Source of the DNA: JAHRVQ01 sp047616645 | Lineage (GTDB): Bacteria; Pseudomonadota; Gammaproteobacteria; Pseudomonadales; Azotimanducaceae | NCBI GenBank assembly: GCA_047616645.1 | Contig: JBLHIH010000023.1 | Span: 1-39,474, forward strand | Reading direction: 5' to 3' | DNA length: 39,474 nucleotides | Shown: positions 1-9,306 of the stretch, in pieces | Numbering within the stretch: the first letter of the stretch is position 1 | Layout of the letters: each line of letters opens with the position of its first letter | Program-made: the position numbers and the translations under genes | Notes under the pieces: model-generated | Database searches by the model: none | What the model was told of the DNA's origin: nothing | Seen by the model: the letters and a program-made list of their open reading frames with translations, nothing else

Positions 1-1
1 A

Positions 2-1366
2 CTTGGAATTGAAATTATTACTTTTGATTTAGAGAGAGCCTGCCAAGAAAGCATTGAGTTAATTGCGGGTAATGCTAATGACAAAGGTTTGGAGTTCATA
101 TTTGATTATGCACCTGAGTGCCCCAGAAATTTTTTAGGAGACCCTTATCGAGTCCGTCAGATTTTACTAAATATTCTCGGTAATGCAATTAAATTTACTG
201 AGGTTGGTTTTATTCGCATTGGCGTATCCTATGAATTGTCAGGTACAGATGAAGCGCAGCTACGATTAGAAATACAGGATACAGGGATTGGATTAAATCC
301 TGATGCTATAGCAGGGTTATTTGACGAGTTTACTCAGGCTGATAGTGCAACCACTCGTCTATATGGCGGAACAGGATTGGGCTTGGCAATTACCAAAAAG
401 CTGGTCGGTCTTATGGGGGGAGTGATTGGTGTAAATTCGGTAGAAGATGAAGGCTCAACATTTTGGATAACGGGAATATTAACAGCGACAGAAAGTCCTG
501 AGTCGGCTACCCCTATGTCCTTAAAAGATGTTCGCATACTGTTTTTAGATGATTTTGAGACGAATTGCATGATCTTTAAACGACTGCTTGAACATATGGG
601 GGCTAAGGCGACTATCATGTCTGATCCGACAAAGGTGGAGGCATTATTACTAGAGGCTGCTAAATCTAAGACACCCTTCGAAATCGCTATTATCGATCAC
701 AACATGCCTCAATTAAGTGGTATGGAGCTTGGATTAAAAATTCGTAAGCATGATAGTTTGAGCGATCTAAAACTGCTTATATTTTCACCTGTAGGACAAA
801 AAGGTGATGCAGCTCTATTTTCATCTGTTGGTTTTAATGGTTATTTAAATAAACCGAGTAGTTATGTTACTTTGAGAGAGATCTTATCGACACTGCTTAC
901 CCACACCACGGGTAATCCTATCGTGACTGTCCACACCATTGAAGATGCCATATATACGAATGCCTTTAAGCCACAAAGCTTCAGTGGTTCAATACTTATT
1001 GTGGAGGATAATCTGATCAATCAGATCATCGCTAAAAAGTTTTTGGTCAAAATGGGCCTCGCGGTTGACATTGCAAATAATGGGCAGGAAGCCGTTAAAG
1101 CACACAATACTAACAATTATGATCTTATCTTTATGGATTGCCTAATGCCTTTGATGAATGGTTATGAAGCTACAAAAATTATACGAAAGATTGAACAAGA
1201 AAAAAATATGACACCCGTGCCTATCATTGCATTGACTGCTAACGTGTCCAGTAATGATCGAATATTATGTGGAGGATCAGGCATGAATGCTGTGGTGATA
1301 AAGCCCTTTAAAAGATCTGATTTGTCGGAAGTATTAACAGAATGGTTACCTGAAAGGGCTCCCTAA
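2..1366 (+). CDS. Hybrid sensor histidine kinase, 3' part (HATPase-REC-REC)
   Basis: The reading frame is open from the left window edge, so the gene begins outside; 454 residues are visible. It starts between the HisKA and ATPase domains. The HATPase has an N box (NILGNAIKFT, about residue 57), G1 box DTGIGL (93-98) and G2 box GGTGLGL (122-128). A first receiver follows (about 177-300), with a plausible phospho-acceptor Asp in IIDHNMP (Asp232) and a lysine in LNKP. A second receiver (about 328-450) has IVEDN, Asp379 in FMDCLMP and a conserved Lys in VIKPF. This order is that of BarA/ArcB-like tandem-receiver hybrid kinases, although no Hpt domain follows and the protein ends soon after the second receiver. 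Phosphorelay would pass from the missing His to a receiver and then to a separate Hpt protein. The sensor domain and stimulus lie outside the window. Confidence 0.93.
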   Translation, partial: LGIEIITFDLERACQESIELIAGNANDKGLEFIFDYAPECPRNFLGDPYRVRQILLNILGNAIKFTEVGFIRIGVSYELSGTDEAQLRLEIQDTGIGLNPDAIAGLFDEFTQADSATTRLYGGTGLGLAITKKLVGLMGGVIGVNSVEDEGSTFWITGILTATESPESATPMSLKDVRILFLDDFETNCMIFKRLLEHMGAKATIMSDPTKVEALLLEAAKSKTPFEIAIIDHNMPQLSGMELGLKIRKHDSLSDLKLLIFSPVGQKGDAALFSSVGFNGYLNKPSSYVTLREILSTLLTHTTGNPIVTVHTIEDAIYTNAFKPQSFSGSILIVEDNLINQIIAKKFLVKMGLAVDIANNGQEAVKAHNTNNYDLIFMDCLMPLMNGYEATKIIRKIEQEKNMTPVPIIALTANVSSNDRILCGGSGMNAVVIKPFKRSDLSEVLTEWLPERAP

Positions 1367-1619
1367 AAAGCACTCTAGCTATGAAGCCGGGTAAGGTGGT
1401 TTCAGGCCATTAACAAATTCTATAAAATCTTTTTCATAACCCCTTTTATTTTATCTGAATATGGGTGATCTGGTACATCGAAATAGGGAAGTTGAGCGAA
1501 TGCTGATGGCGACTAAGGATAGTAAGAATTCGTCAGGCACTGTTCTTGTTGCGCCAAAAAATCTATTCAAGTTGCTGATTTCGAATTACATTCCGTGAAA
1601 AACCCAGACTACTGCTAAT
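1367..1619. other. Intergenic, nothing recognised
   Basis: AT-rich stretch after the kinase stop codon. I see no convincing gene, RNA or terminator. It probably includes decayed DNA belonging to the adjoining IS66 remnant, but no segment translates into a recognisable part of that transposase. Confidence 0.4.
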
Positions 1620-1822
1620 GTAGGTAAGACTTGGTTGGAAGAACAGCAGTATGAATATCCCATACCGAATTGGTTCGGAACCGAATAAAGCTGATCAAAT
1701 ATTACGGCCATGGAAAACTCAACATTGATAATGATTTAGTTGAAGGCGCCATCCGGCCTTTTGTGATTGGCCGAAAGAATTTTTTGCTCTTAGATGGTGT
1801 TGGTAGATCGCTTACAATGTAA
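1620..1822 (+). pseudogene. IS66-family transposase (TnpC) C-terminal remnant
   Basis: The frame ending at the TAA at 1820-1822 reads HGKLNIDNDLVEGAIRPF followed by VIGRKNFLLLDG. This is the signature of the C-terminal catalytic part of IS66 TnpC, with the final acidic residue in the IDND..VE..IRPF block. About 30 codons upstream, in another frame, KTWLEEQQYE matches the usual preceding segment. A frameshift with a small deletion and a stop therefore separate the two pieces, and the normal end of TnpC is missing. It is a dead fragment. Other IS66 pieces lie at 11467-11812 and 37724-38537. Confidence 0.85.
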
Positions 1823-1880
1823 TGAACCATCCCAAGGGCAGCCAGCAGGCTGTCCGCTGCAAGTTTGTAATTTCGCAAGT

Positions 1881-1910
1881 GCAAAGTGGCATGATGCAAA
1901 GTGGCATGAT
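1881..1910. repeat. 15-bp tandem duplication
   Basis: The 15-mer GCAAAGTGGCATGAT occurs twice head to tail (1881-1895, 1896-1910). It sits in the 1823-2108 spacer between the IS66 remnant and the esterase gene, which contains an open frame of about 96 codons without a recognisable product. It looks like a simple slippage duplication. Confidence 0.7.
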
Positions 1911-2108
1911 GTCTGAGATTATTGAACTGCCCATTCGTTTCAACACGAAGGTCTTCAAACGTCTAGCATCGTTAGGAGAGAATGCTTGGGTCAGCTCGAA
2001 CTTTTTCACTCTTATGACCTGTTCCAACTTTCCTCAGAAGACTAAAGGCCGCAATCGCGCTATGCTAATCCTTGGTCATACCTTAATTCAACTGATCGAA
2101 CTACGTAT

Positions 2109-4166
2109 ATGAAAGCAGGAATACTAATCCAATTAGCCGTCGTTATGTGTTTACTGACTGCTTGTTTATTCTCGCCAAGAGAGGACTTTCGCGTTACCGA
2201 GGTCTGGATCACAATGCCCGATGGTGTTCGACTTGCAGCCGATGTTTTTTGGCCTACTGGGGCTGACAAAACAAATCGCTTTCCGGTGTTATTGGAGTAT
2301 CTTCCCTACCGTAAAAACGAATCGCTGGCACGTAATTATGCACTGTATTCCTATTTTCTAGAGCGTGGCTATATTGTCGCCAGAGTCGATATACGCGGAA
2401 CCGGCAACAGCGAAGGAGTAACGATTCCTTACGAGTACTCCGATATTGAACTTGACGACGGGGAACGCGTTATAGAGTGGTTGTCTGGGCAAGAATGGTC
2501 GACTGGAAATATTGGAATGTTTGGCATTTCATGGGGTGGATTTAACTCGATCCAAATGGCGATGCGAAATCCACCGGCACTCAAAGCATTTGTATCGTTG
2601 ATGTCGACCGAGTATCTGTACCAAGAAGACGTTCATTATATAGATGGCATCATGCATACCGATTCATGGATGATGGGCAACGACCTTTACAATGCACTAC
2701 CCGGCGCCCCTGATTTTGTCATGGATCAGCAGTGGATTGAAAATCGCTTTAATGTTGAACCCAGTGTTTACACCTATATGCGTCAACAACGTGACGGGCC
2801 ATTCTGGGACAGGGCATCAGCACGCGGTCAGTATGAAAAAATAAAGGTGCCTGGATATCACATTGGTGGATGGTTTGACGGTTATCGAAACAGCTTGCCG
2901 CGAATGCTGGAAAAGGTTGATGCGCCGGTAAAAGCAATGATTGGCCCGTGGGATCACGACTTTCCGCACAGTGCCTGGCACAAACCGCGTATGGAGTGGC
3001 GGCATGAGGCAGTACGTTGGTTCGATCATTGGTTGAAAGGCGAAGATAGCGGCATTCTTGAAGAACCCAAATTCGCCGTTTATGTCCGCGACTATTATGC
3101 CCCTGACCCTGATCTCACTGTGGTGCCAGGAAAATGGCGCTGGGAAAACAGTTGGCCAATCGGGCGCACAGAACATCAGAACTGGTATGCCCAGCCAGAC
3201 AATGGGCTCTCGTTAGTGCCTGCCAATAGCGCCACACATACGCTAAAGCATAAACCGTCTGTTGGTCTGGAAGGCGGTGGTCAGACCATGTGGTGGGGCA
3301 GTGTCACACCCGACCAACAAGCAATGGATGATCACAGCCTAGTGTATGAAAGTGAGCCAATAGACACACCCATCGAAATTCTTGGCCATCCAATCGCCAA
3401 CATTAACGTTTCTGCCGACGCGGCCCGCGCCAACTGGGTTGTGCGGATATCTAATGTTGCCCCCAATGGACAGGTGACCCAAGTAGCGGGAGGTGCATTC
3501 AATGGCACCCATCGAAATTCTGCTCGGGAGCCACAAGACATAGTGCCAGGCGAGATATTTTCGCTTGAGATTAAACTCCATTTTACTTCGTGGGTATTCC
3601 CAAAAGGACATCGTGTACGTGTGGCAATCAGCAATTCGCAATGGCCAATGCTTTGGCCAACGCCTAGCCTTATCACCACCACACTCGCGATCGGGGGAAC
3701 AGGGGGTGCGCGCGTACAGATGCCGGTGGTCCCACCATCGGAGCAGCCCAAACCCATTTTTAAGCAACCTGTGCCTGGCCCAGTATTGAAAGGCTATGAA
3801 ACACTCGAAGCTGGCAACAGCACTGGATATGCATCCATCACAAAGATTGAACGTGAGCCTAAAACAGGTGAGGCATTTGGCGTTGCAAGAAATTCAGGAG
3901 GAACCCGCTACCCATGGGGAATTGAACGTTTTGAAGAAGAGATTGAGCACCGCACGTCGGATATTGACCCAGCAATCACCTCAGTGATCGGAAGCTACAA
4001 ACTGACCGAGGAATTACCGGGTCGGATACTTGAGTTTGAGCAAACCGTGGAGTTTACCAGTGATCATCACAATTTCTACTTAACCTTTCACCGTCGAGCC
4101 AAAGTAAATGGTGCCCTTCTGATTGAAAAAACTTGGCAAGAAACGCTGCCGCGCGACTTTCAATAG
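2109..4166 (+). CDS. CocE/NonD-type serine hydrolase, lipoprotein
   Basis: A 685-residue member of the X-Pro dipeptidyl-peptidase S15/CocE family, which hydrolyses esters or amides with bulky acyl groups. The N-terminus is a lipoprotein signal: a hydrophobic stretch ending in lipobox LTAC (Cys19), so the mature enzyme should be membrane-anchored outside the cytoplasm. The nucleophile elbow GISWGG gives Ser141, GWFDGYR gives Asp257, and GPWDH gives His283, a complete CocE-like triad. RVDIRGTGNSEG (92-103) is the typical oxyanion-side strand. The C-terminal half (about 350-560) fits the jelly-roll X-Pro_dipeptidyl-C domain. About 120 further residues extend past it, somewhat longer than small CocE enzymes. 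The ATG at 2109 lacks a strong Shine-Dalgarno sequence but places the signal peptide correctly. No operon partner is evident and the physiological substrate is unknown. Confidence 0.9.
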   Translation: MKAGILIQLAVVMCLLTACLFSPREDFRVTEVWITMPDGVRLAADVFWPTGADKTNRFPVLLEYLPYRKNESLARNYALYSYFLERGYIVARVDIRGTGNSEGVTIPYEYSDIELDDGERVIEWLSGQEWSTGNIGMFGISWGGFNSIQMAMRNPPALKAFVSLMSTEYLYQEDVHYIDGIMHTDSWMMGNDLYNALPGAPDFVMDQQWIENRFNVEPSVYTYMRQQRDGPFWDRASARGQYEKIKVPGYHIGGWFDGYRNSLPRMLEKVDAPVKAMIGPWDHDFPHSAWHKPRMEWRHEAVRWFDHWLKGEDSGILEEPKFAVYVRDYYAPDPDLTVVPGKWRWENSWPIGRTEHQNWYAQPDNGLSLVPANSATHTLKHKPSVGLEGGGQTMWWGSVTPDQQAMDDHSLVYESEPIDTPIEILGHPIANINVSADAARANWVVRISNVAPNGQVTQVAGGAFNGTHRNSAREPQDIVPGEIFSLEIKLHFTSWVFPKGHRVRVAISNSQWPMLWPTPSLITTTLAIGGTGGARVQMPVVPPSEQPKPIFKQPVPGPVLKGYETLEAGNSTGYASITKIEREPKTGEAFGVARNSGGTRYPWGIERFEEEIEHRTSDIDPAITSVIGSYKLTEELPGRILEFEQTVEFTSDHHNFYLTFHRRAKVNGALLIEKTWQETLPRDFQ

Positions 4167-4249
4167 ACTGCCTCAGCCCAACCCAGTATTCCTTAGAAGA
4201 AATGCTTTAGATCATTCTGACTAGTGCTCCTTTTTTCATTACGAAAGAC

Positions 4250-4666
4250 ACTGTTTCAGTCGCGAAATGTCTGTCAGCGGGTCACCCTTCACCGCAATAA
4301 TTTCGACTTTACGGCCAACTTGAATCGCTTCCATCTGCATGGCCCGCCAGCCGCATACTAGTCCAACCAGCGCTTAGGAGCCTCTCCAAGCCTTTCTAGG
4401 CATTTAGCTCCTTGTAGGCAGATGACTGTTCAAGGTGTGAGCATAGCTCCCGGTAATTTAATCATCTTAGCTCCAACAGGGATAATCGAAGAATCCCCAA
4501 TCGCAGTGATAGTATCGCCTTCGACTAAAATTACATTTACGCTGAGTGCTGTTTGCTTTAGGTCGTCAATAATTGCTTGCACCAAGTAAAGCGGTAACTT
4601 GAGCAAAAATAGGCACAAACGCACGCAGCGCTTTGCGGTTTTTAATAGCGTTAGTTCAGATCCCAT
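4250..4666 (-). pseudogene. Amidohydrolase pseudogene with internal deletion
   Basis: On the minus strand the 5' piece (4430-4666) encodes ILVEGDTITAIGDSSIIP and VGAKMIKLPGAMLTP, the N-terminal beta-sandwich of metal-dependent amidohydrolases, which is normally followed by GLIDxHTH. The first 40 residues are scrambled. After a gap, the same strand at 4250-4345 encodes GRKVEIIAVKGDPLTDI, the C-terminal beta-sandwich strand of the same family. The whole metal-binding TIM barrel, roughly 300 residues, is missing between them. It is inactive and identifies a lost gene rather than a functional one. Confidence 0.8.
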
Positions 4667-4762
4667 ATCAACTTCATTTGGAATGTAAATTTAAACTCGA
4701 CAGTATCATAGCGCTCTAGATCAGGGCAGTATTAGCCCTTCATAATAATATTGAGGTGGCCC

Positions 4763-5995
4763 ATGAGTTTTTTGCGACGTTGGCTGATCATGATGCTGCT
4801 GTGTTTTTCGGGCGGCATTATTTTTATGTTGCCATTCCTACGTGAAGTTTATTACATTCCCATGCAACAAGCCTTTGGCTACAACAATACTCAGATGGGT
4901 GTACTGATCAGTGTTTTTGGTGCTGTTTCCTTAGTCACTTATTTTCCAGGTGGATGGTTGGCCGATCGTTATTCTCCACGCAAATTAATGTCATCATCAT
5001 TACTTGCTACTGGTTTAGCCGGGCTTTATTTTGCCACTTATCCTTCTTACACCATCAGTATCATCATCCATGGGTTTTGGGGCGCTTGTATTTCTTTGGT
5101 CTTTTGGGGAGCAATGATTAAAACCACGCGTGACTGGGCGCCGGCCAACGAGCAGGGGCGAGCATTTGGTATCTTAGAAAGTGGTCGCGGCTTGGCCGAG
5201 GTTGGCAGCTCAACGTTGTTTTTAGTGATATTTGCGTGGTTGGGCAGCAACGCCAATGCGCTAGGCCAAGTGATCAACTTGTTTGCCTTTACCAATATCG
5301 GTTTGGCCTTAGCGGCTTGGTTTATTTTTAGCGACGAGCCCAACAATAATCATGTAGCTGACGAAAAGCCCAAAAGGGGTTTAAACGATGTCATTCAAGT
5401 TTTAAAGATGCCTGAAGTTTGGCTGATCTCGATAGTCGTTCTATGTGCCTATTCGGCATATTGGGGCTCGTACTATTTTACGCCTTATGCAACGGATGCT
5501 TACGCCTTGAGTGTGGTAGCTGGTGCATCGATAGGAGTAGGGCGCATGTGGATCAAACCAATTAGCGCATTGGCAGCTGGTTTTATTGCCGACAAAATAG
5601 GCGTTTCAAAAACTGTTTTTGGTTTTTACATCCTGATGACATTGTGCTTTCTGGGCTTCGGCTTTCTGCCTGGCGGTGATGCTTACTTGGTTCTAATGTT
5701 AATAAACGTAGCACTAGTATCTGTTGCTATATTTGCGATTCGCGGTATCTATTTTGCATTGCTCGATGAGGGTGGCATTTCCCCGGCGGTTACTGGAACG
5801 GCCGCGGGTGTAATTTCCGCCGTTGGTTTTACGCCAGACGTATTCATGCCGTTATTGGGTGGTGTTTTGTTAGATGCTTACCCAGGCGCTGAAGGCTATC
5901 GTTATTATTATTTGGTAATTACTGGAATTTGTTTGATTGGCACCTTGGCTGCTTTTATCATTATGCGCAGATCAGCTAATAGAATTAAATCGTAG
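4763..5995 (+). CDS. MFS transporter
   Basis: A 410-residue major facilitator superfamily permease with about 12 hydrophobic segments. The loop between TM2 and TM3 carries a motif-A variant, GGWLADRYSPRKL (63-75), and a second copy-like loop (AGFIADKIGVSK) opens the C-terminal half. The start is ATG 4763, preceded at 5-6 nt by GAGGTGG; the TTG 12 nt upstream lies before this ribosome-binding site. The Rieske oxygenase gene starts 10 nt downstream, so the two are probably co-transcribed. Placement in front of oxidative amine-catabolism genes suggests it imports their substrate, a proton-coupled uptake role that is inferred only from context. Confidence 0.9.
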   Translation: MSFLRRWLIMMLLCFSGGIIFMLPFLREVYYIPMQQAFGYNNTQMGVLISVFGAVSLVTYFPGGWLADRYSPRKLMSSSLLATGLAGLYFATYPSYTISIIIHGFWGACISLVFWGAMIKTTRDWAPANEQGRAFGILESGRGLAEVGSSTLFLVIFAWLGSNANALGQVINLFAFTNIGLALAAWFIFSDEPNNNHVADEKPKRGLNDVIQVLKMPEVWLISIVVLCAYSAYWGSYYFTPYATDAYALSVVAGASIGVGRMWIKPISALAAGFIADKIGVSKTVFGFYILMTLCFLGFGFLPGGDAYLVLMLINVALVSVAIFAIRGIYFALLDEGGISPAVTGTAAGVISAVGFTPDVFMPLLGGVLLDAYPGAEGYRYYYLVITGICLIGTLAAFIIMRRSANRIKS

Positions 5996-6005
5996 GAGGC
6001 AAGGT

Positions 6006-7190
6006 ATGTCGGAGTCACCCGGTAAAACAAGCAAGGCTTTCACCGAACTGCAAAAGACGCTGCCGAGCAGATGGTATTTAGACGATGATATTTATCAAGT
6101 GGAACGTGAGCACATCTTTATGCAAGAGTGGGTTTGCGTTGCTAGAGAAGAACAAGTCATCGGCGCTGGAGAGCATAAAGTGTTGGACGTCTATGGCGAG
6201 AGTATTTTACTTGTGCGCAATACAGATAGCCAACTAAAGGCTTTTTACAATGTATGCAGGCACCGCGGCGCGCGGCTCTGCTCAGCTGAAGATTCTGAAC
6301 TCGCGGGTCAGCGTGACCGTTTACCGCTAAAGGGTGGTGTTGTGAACGGTCAAAGAATTATCTGTCCTTATCATGCTTGGACCTATGATCTAAATGGCCA
6401 GCTGTTACGCGCCCCACACATGACAGAGGAAATGGGCTTTGATAGCGCCGAAGTGCAGTTGCACAAAGTCGCGTGCGAGACTTGGGGAGGTTTTGTGTTT
6501 GTTAACTTAACGCCCAAAAGCGCGCCTTCTTTTGAAGATCACATTGCGGCCAGTGCTGTTAGATTTGAGCGATATCCTTTAAAGGAATTACGCATTGCAA
6601 AAACCATTCGCTATGAGGTCAATGCCAATTGGAAGGTGCTCTGTGAGAATTACAATGAGTGCTATCACTGCGGGCCAGTGCACCCAGAGTTGTGCAAAAT
6701 TGTGCCAGCATTTCGCGATGCCGGTGGCGCAGATTTAGATTGGGAGAAAGGTGTGCCGCACAAAAAAGGCGCCAATACCTTCACGTATAGTGGGACGTCG
6801 GATCGGCGAGGTTTTCCCGGACTAAATCAGTACGAAGATGAAAATCACCATGGCGACCTGCTGTATCCCAACCTGTTTTTAAGCCTAGCAAGGGATCATG
6901 CGGTGGCGTTTATGCTGCATGCGAAAAGCGCTAATACAACCGTGATTGATTGCCATTTTCTGTTTGAAGAGTACGAGATGAATAAGCCAGGTTTTGACCC
7001 TACTGATGCGGTTGGTTTTTGGCATTTGGTAAACCGGCAGGACTGGAGCGTTTGCGAACGCGTACAGCAGGGCATGGGAGCGCGCGTGCATGACTATGGC
7101 GTGTTCTCTCCTATGGAGGATTGGAACCTCGATATTCGCAAATACGTGATCGACCACATCGGCGCTCGTCTACCTAAAGCAGAGGCTTAG
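6006..7190 (+). CDS. Rieske non-heme iron oxygenase alpha subunit, GbcA/CntA-like
   Basis: A 394-residue terminal oxygenase. Rieske 2Fe-2S ligands are Cys84 and His86 in CRHRG and Cys120 and His123 in CPYHAW. The catalytic domain has ENYNECYHCGPVHPEL, giving iron ligands His221 and His226, with Asp346 in RQDWSVCERVQ as the likely third ligand. The residue bridging the Rieske and mononuclear sites is Glu218 rather than the usual Asp, as in the carnitine oxygenase CntA and related betaine demethylases, so a quaternary-amine substrate is likely. The start is set by AGGAGG at 5993-5998, 7 nt before ATG 6006. No ferredoxin reductase gene is present in the window, so the electron donor must be encoded elsewhere. 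It follows the MFS gene by 10 nt and is convergent with the next gene. Confidence 0.9.
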   Translation: MSESPGKTSKAFTELQKTLPSRWYLDDDIYQVEREHIFMQEWVCVAREEQVIGAGEHKVLDVYGESILLVRNTDSQLKAFYNVCRHRGARLCSAEDSELAGQRDRLPLKGGVVNGQRIICPYHAWTYDLNGQLLRAPHMTEEMGFDSAEVQLHKVACETWGGFVFVNLTPKSAPSFEDHIAASAVRFERYPLKELRIAKTIRYEVNANWKVLCENYNECYHCGPVHPELCKIVPAFRDAGGADLDWEKGVPHKKGANTFTYSGTSDRRGFPGLNQYEDENHHGDLLYPNLFLSLARDHAVAFMLHAKSANTTVIDCHFLFEEYEMNKPGFDPTDAVGFWHLVNRQDWSVCERVQQGMGARVHDYGVFSPMEDWNLDIRKYVIDHIGARLPKAEA

Positions 7191-7221
7191 CGTCTGCCAG
7201 CGGCGCGTAAACGTATAGTAT

Positions 7222-9306
7222 TTACTTCAGCATCGAAGGCGCATGCGTGGCGATCGGGATATCCCTCAGGTAAAGATCATTGTTATCTGAGTCAAGTTGA
7301 CGCGCGTAGGCGTGCCCTGAATAAACCGCATGCACTATTGCACCAGCAGCGAGGCAATCACCAATTCTTTGCACTGACGTGATCCCGGCCTGTTGAAAAT
7401 CAGCTTGCCTGCTGATTAAGCTTTGATATAGGTCATCATTCGGTAAACGCAAGCCAACGATCACGATTGATTTTGCTGTGACTTGAGTCGGCGTGTTAGT
7501 GAAGATGTTTTCAAGCGTAGCTTGCGCACCATCAAAGCCCGTCAATAGTGCTTGGGTCGTTACACCAATGTTGTGCTTGTGCAGGGCTTCGTGCACAAAA
7601 GGTTGTTCGTTAGTCATAATAGTCCATGCCGAAGCATGACCAGCGGGTGTGGCATAGCTTATATCCAAGCCTTGCATGGCCAGGGACTCAGCTATAACAC
7701 CGCCAAGATAATAGTTGTCGAAGTCATAGACTAAAATTGGGCCGGCGGGTTGGCACCCTGCGGCTAAGTCATCCGGTGTGTAAACGCCTTCTTGATCAAG
7801 TTGCCCCGAGGGTATTTCTAAACTGGAGTAAAGTGATTTGGTCCAGCGGGCACCCGTGGCAATCGCAATTTTTTGGTGTTCGAGCGCAAGAATTTGTTCC
7901 ACATCGAGCTCGCTGTCCAGGTATAAGTCCACATTCGAAAGTTGCCTTAGCGCATTCAGTCGGTAGTCAGTGATACGACCCCAAGTGCTTAAGCCGGGTA
8001 ATTGGGTCTCATAGATTAGTCGCCCGCCCATTTGAGATTGTTTGTCAGCAATAGTGACATGATAACCGCGTTTGGCAGCAATCAGACCTGCCTCTAGACC
8101 TGCAGGCCCTCCCCCAACAATCAATATCCGCTCTTTACTTTCGGCAATTGCAAACTTTTCAGGGTGCCAGCCCTTTCGCCATTCTTCGCCAATGGTGGCG
8201 TTCTGCGTACAGCGTATAGGTACTCCGTCGTGCCAACTGGCAATACAGATATTGCAGCCAATGCATTCCCTTATTTCATCAGAGCGACCTTGCTTTATCT
8301 TATTTGGCAGGAAAGGGTCTGCGATAGATGGTCGTGCAGCGCCAATCAAATCAAGCACTCCGCGTTTTATCTGTGAGACCATAGCATCGGGTGAGGTGAA
8401 TCGCCCAACGCCGACTACTGGCTTGTTAGTGACGGCTTTCACGAAATCAATGATGGGTTCATGCGCGCCTTCTTGGCGAAATCGCGAAGAGCCGCAATCG
8501 GTGGGGCTGGAGTCCATTTTGACATCCCAGAGATCGGGAACATCAGACAATAAAGAAACTACATGGTGTGCTTCCGAAGCAAAATCATCGCTGGGCTTGG
8601 CTCTTAGTTCTTCCAAACTGATACGCAGCGCTATGCCACAGTCAGCGCCCACTGCATCTTTTGTAGATTCAATCAGTTCGCGTACAAAGCGTGTACGATT
8701 TTCCACACTGCCACCGTATTCGTCATTGCGATGGTTGTACTCTTCAAGCAGAAATTCATAGCCTAAATACCCCATGCCCGCGTAGATATAAATGATGTCG
8801 AATCCCGCAGATTTGGCTCGTTTGGCTGCATCGACCTGCCAGCCTATCACATCCTTAATATCACGCTTGTCCATGATGCGTGGTCGTTGTTGACCCATAA
8901 AGCCCACATGGGTCGCCGCCCATGGAATTCCTGAGGGTGAGTAGGGGGCAATACGAGAGGTGCGGTTCATTACAGCTCCACCTCCATGCCACAACTCTAT
9001 TGCTGCAAGAGCGCCGTGCTTATGAATCGCATCACAGCTAAGCGCATGAGATCGTGTGTCGTTATCGTCCCATAACCTGGCGAAAGGCAGCGGACTGTCG
9101 TCGCTGGAGGGGTGTGTGGAAACCGCACCGGTACTGACTACCCCCCAACCACCCTCGGCTTTGGTTTCTCGAAAAGCAGCTCTTACACGAGGGTTACTTT
9201 CGGTCATGCCACTAGCATGCGGTACTTGATAAAACCGATTGGGAGCGGTTACTGGCCCTATATCAATCGGGTCAAATAGTATTTTGTGTTGTTCAAGCAT
9301 ATTCAT
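7222..9306 (-). CDS. Trimethylamine-dehydrogenase-like iron-sulfur flavoprotein
   Basis: A 694-residue protein with the full three-domain layout of the TMADH/DMADH family: an FMN TIM barrel (about 1-345), a 4Fe-4S cluster held by Cys348, Cys351, Cys354 and Cys366 (CIGCNIC...C), and an ADP-binding Rossmann domain opening with ILIVGGGPAG (394-403). Near-verbatim family blocks include NRFYQVPH, GGSVENR, ARPSIADPFLP and RKGWHPEKF. These enzymes oxidatively N-dealkylate methylated amines and pass electrons to ETF. From memory of TMADH, the cysteine that binds FMN covalently is Ala31 here, and the aromatic-bowl Tyr60 equivalent is Ala61. The flavin is therefore probably non-covalent and the substrate is probably not trimethylamine; betaine or N-methylproline demethylases of the same family are alternatives. 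The start overlaps the stop of the upstream dioxygenase gene (ATGA), implying translational coupling. Confidence 0.92.
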   Translation of the reverse strand: MNMLEQHKILFDPIDIGPVTAPNRFYQVPHASGMTESNPRVRAAFRETKAEGGWGVVSTGAVSTHPSSDDSPLPFARLWDDNDTRSHALSCDAIHKHGALAAIELWHGGGAVMNRTSRIAPYSPSGIPWAATHVGFMGQQRPRIMDKRDIKDVIGWQVDAAKRAKSAGFDIIYIYAGMGYLGYEFLLEEYNHRNDEYGGSVENRTRFVRELIESTKDAVGADCGIALRISLEELRAKPSDDFASEAHHVVSLLSDVPDLWDVKMDSSPTDCGSSRFRQEGAHEPIIDFVKAVTNKPVVGVGRFTSPDAMVSQIKRGVLDLIGAARPSIADPFLPNKIKQGRSDEIRECIGCNICIASWHDGVPIRCTQNATIGEEWRKGWHPEKFAIAESKERILIVGGGPAGLEAGLIAAKRGYHVTIADKQSQMGGRLIYETQLPGLSTWGRITDYRLNALRQLSNVDLYLDSELDVEQILALEHQKIAIATGARWTKSLYSSLEIPSGQLDQEGVYTPDDLAAGCQPAGPILVYDFDNYYLGGVIAESLAMQGLDISYATPAGHASAWTIMTNEQPFVHEALHKHNIGVTTQALLTGFDGAQATLENIFTNTPTQVTAKSIVIVGLRLPNDDLYQSLISRQADFQQAGITSVQRIGDCLAAGAIVHAVYSGHAYARQLDSDNNDLYLRDIPIATHAPSMLK

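Noticed and set aside
1822..2112. 96-codon plus-strand frame
   Set aside because: It begins at the decayed IS66 end, contains the 15-bp tandem duplication and overlaps the lipoprotein start; no family recognised and no ribosome-binding site.
3332..3767. Two minus-strand frames of about 140 codons
   Set aside because: Both are shadows inside the CocE-type hydrolase gene, with biased composition and no recognisable domain.
5937..6005. Earlier start of the Rieske oxygenase at 5937
   Set aside because: It overlaps the end of the MFS gene; the AGGAGG at 5993-5998 points to ATG 6006.
8072..8761. 229-codon open frame on the plus strand
   Set aside because: It is antisense to the TMADH-like gene, whose minus-strand product matches its family throughout; the plus-strand peptide has no protein-like motif.
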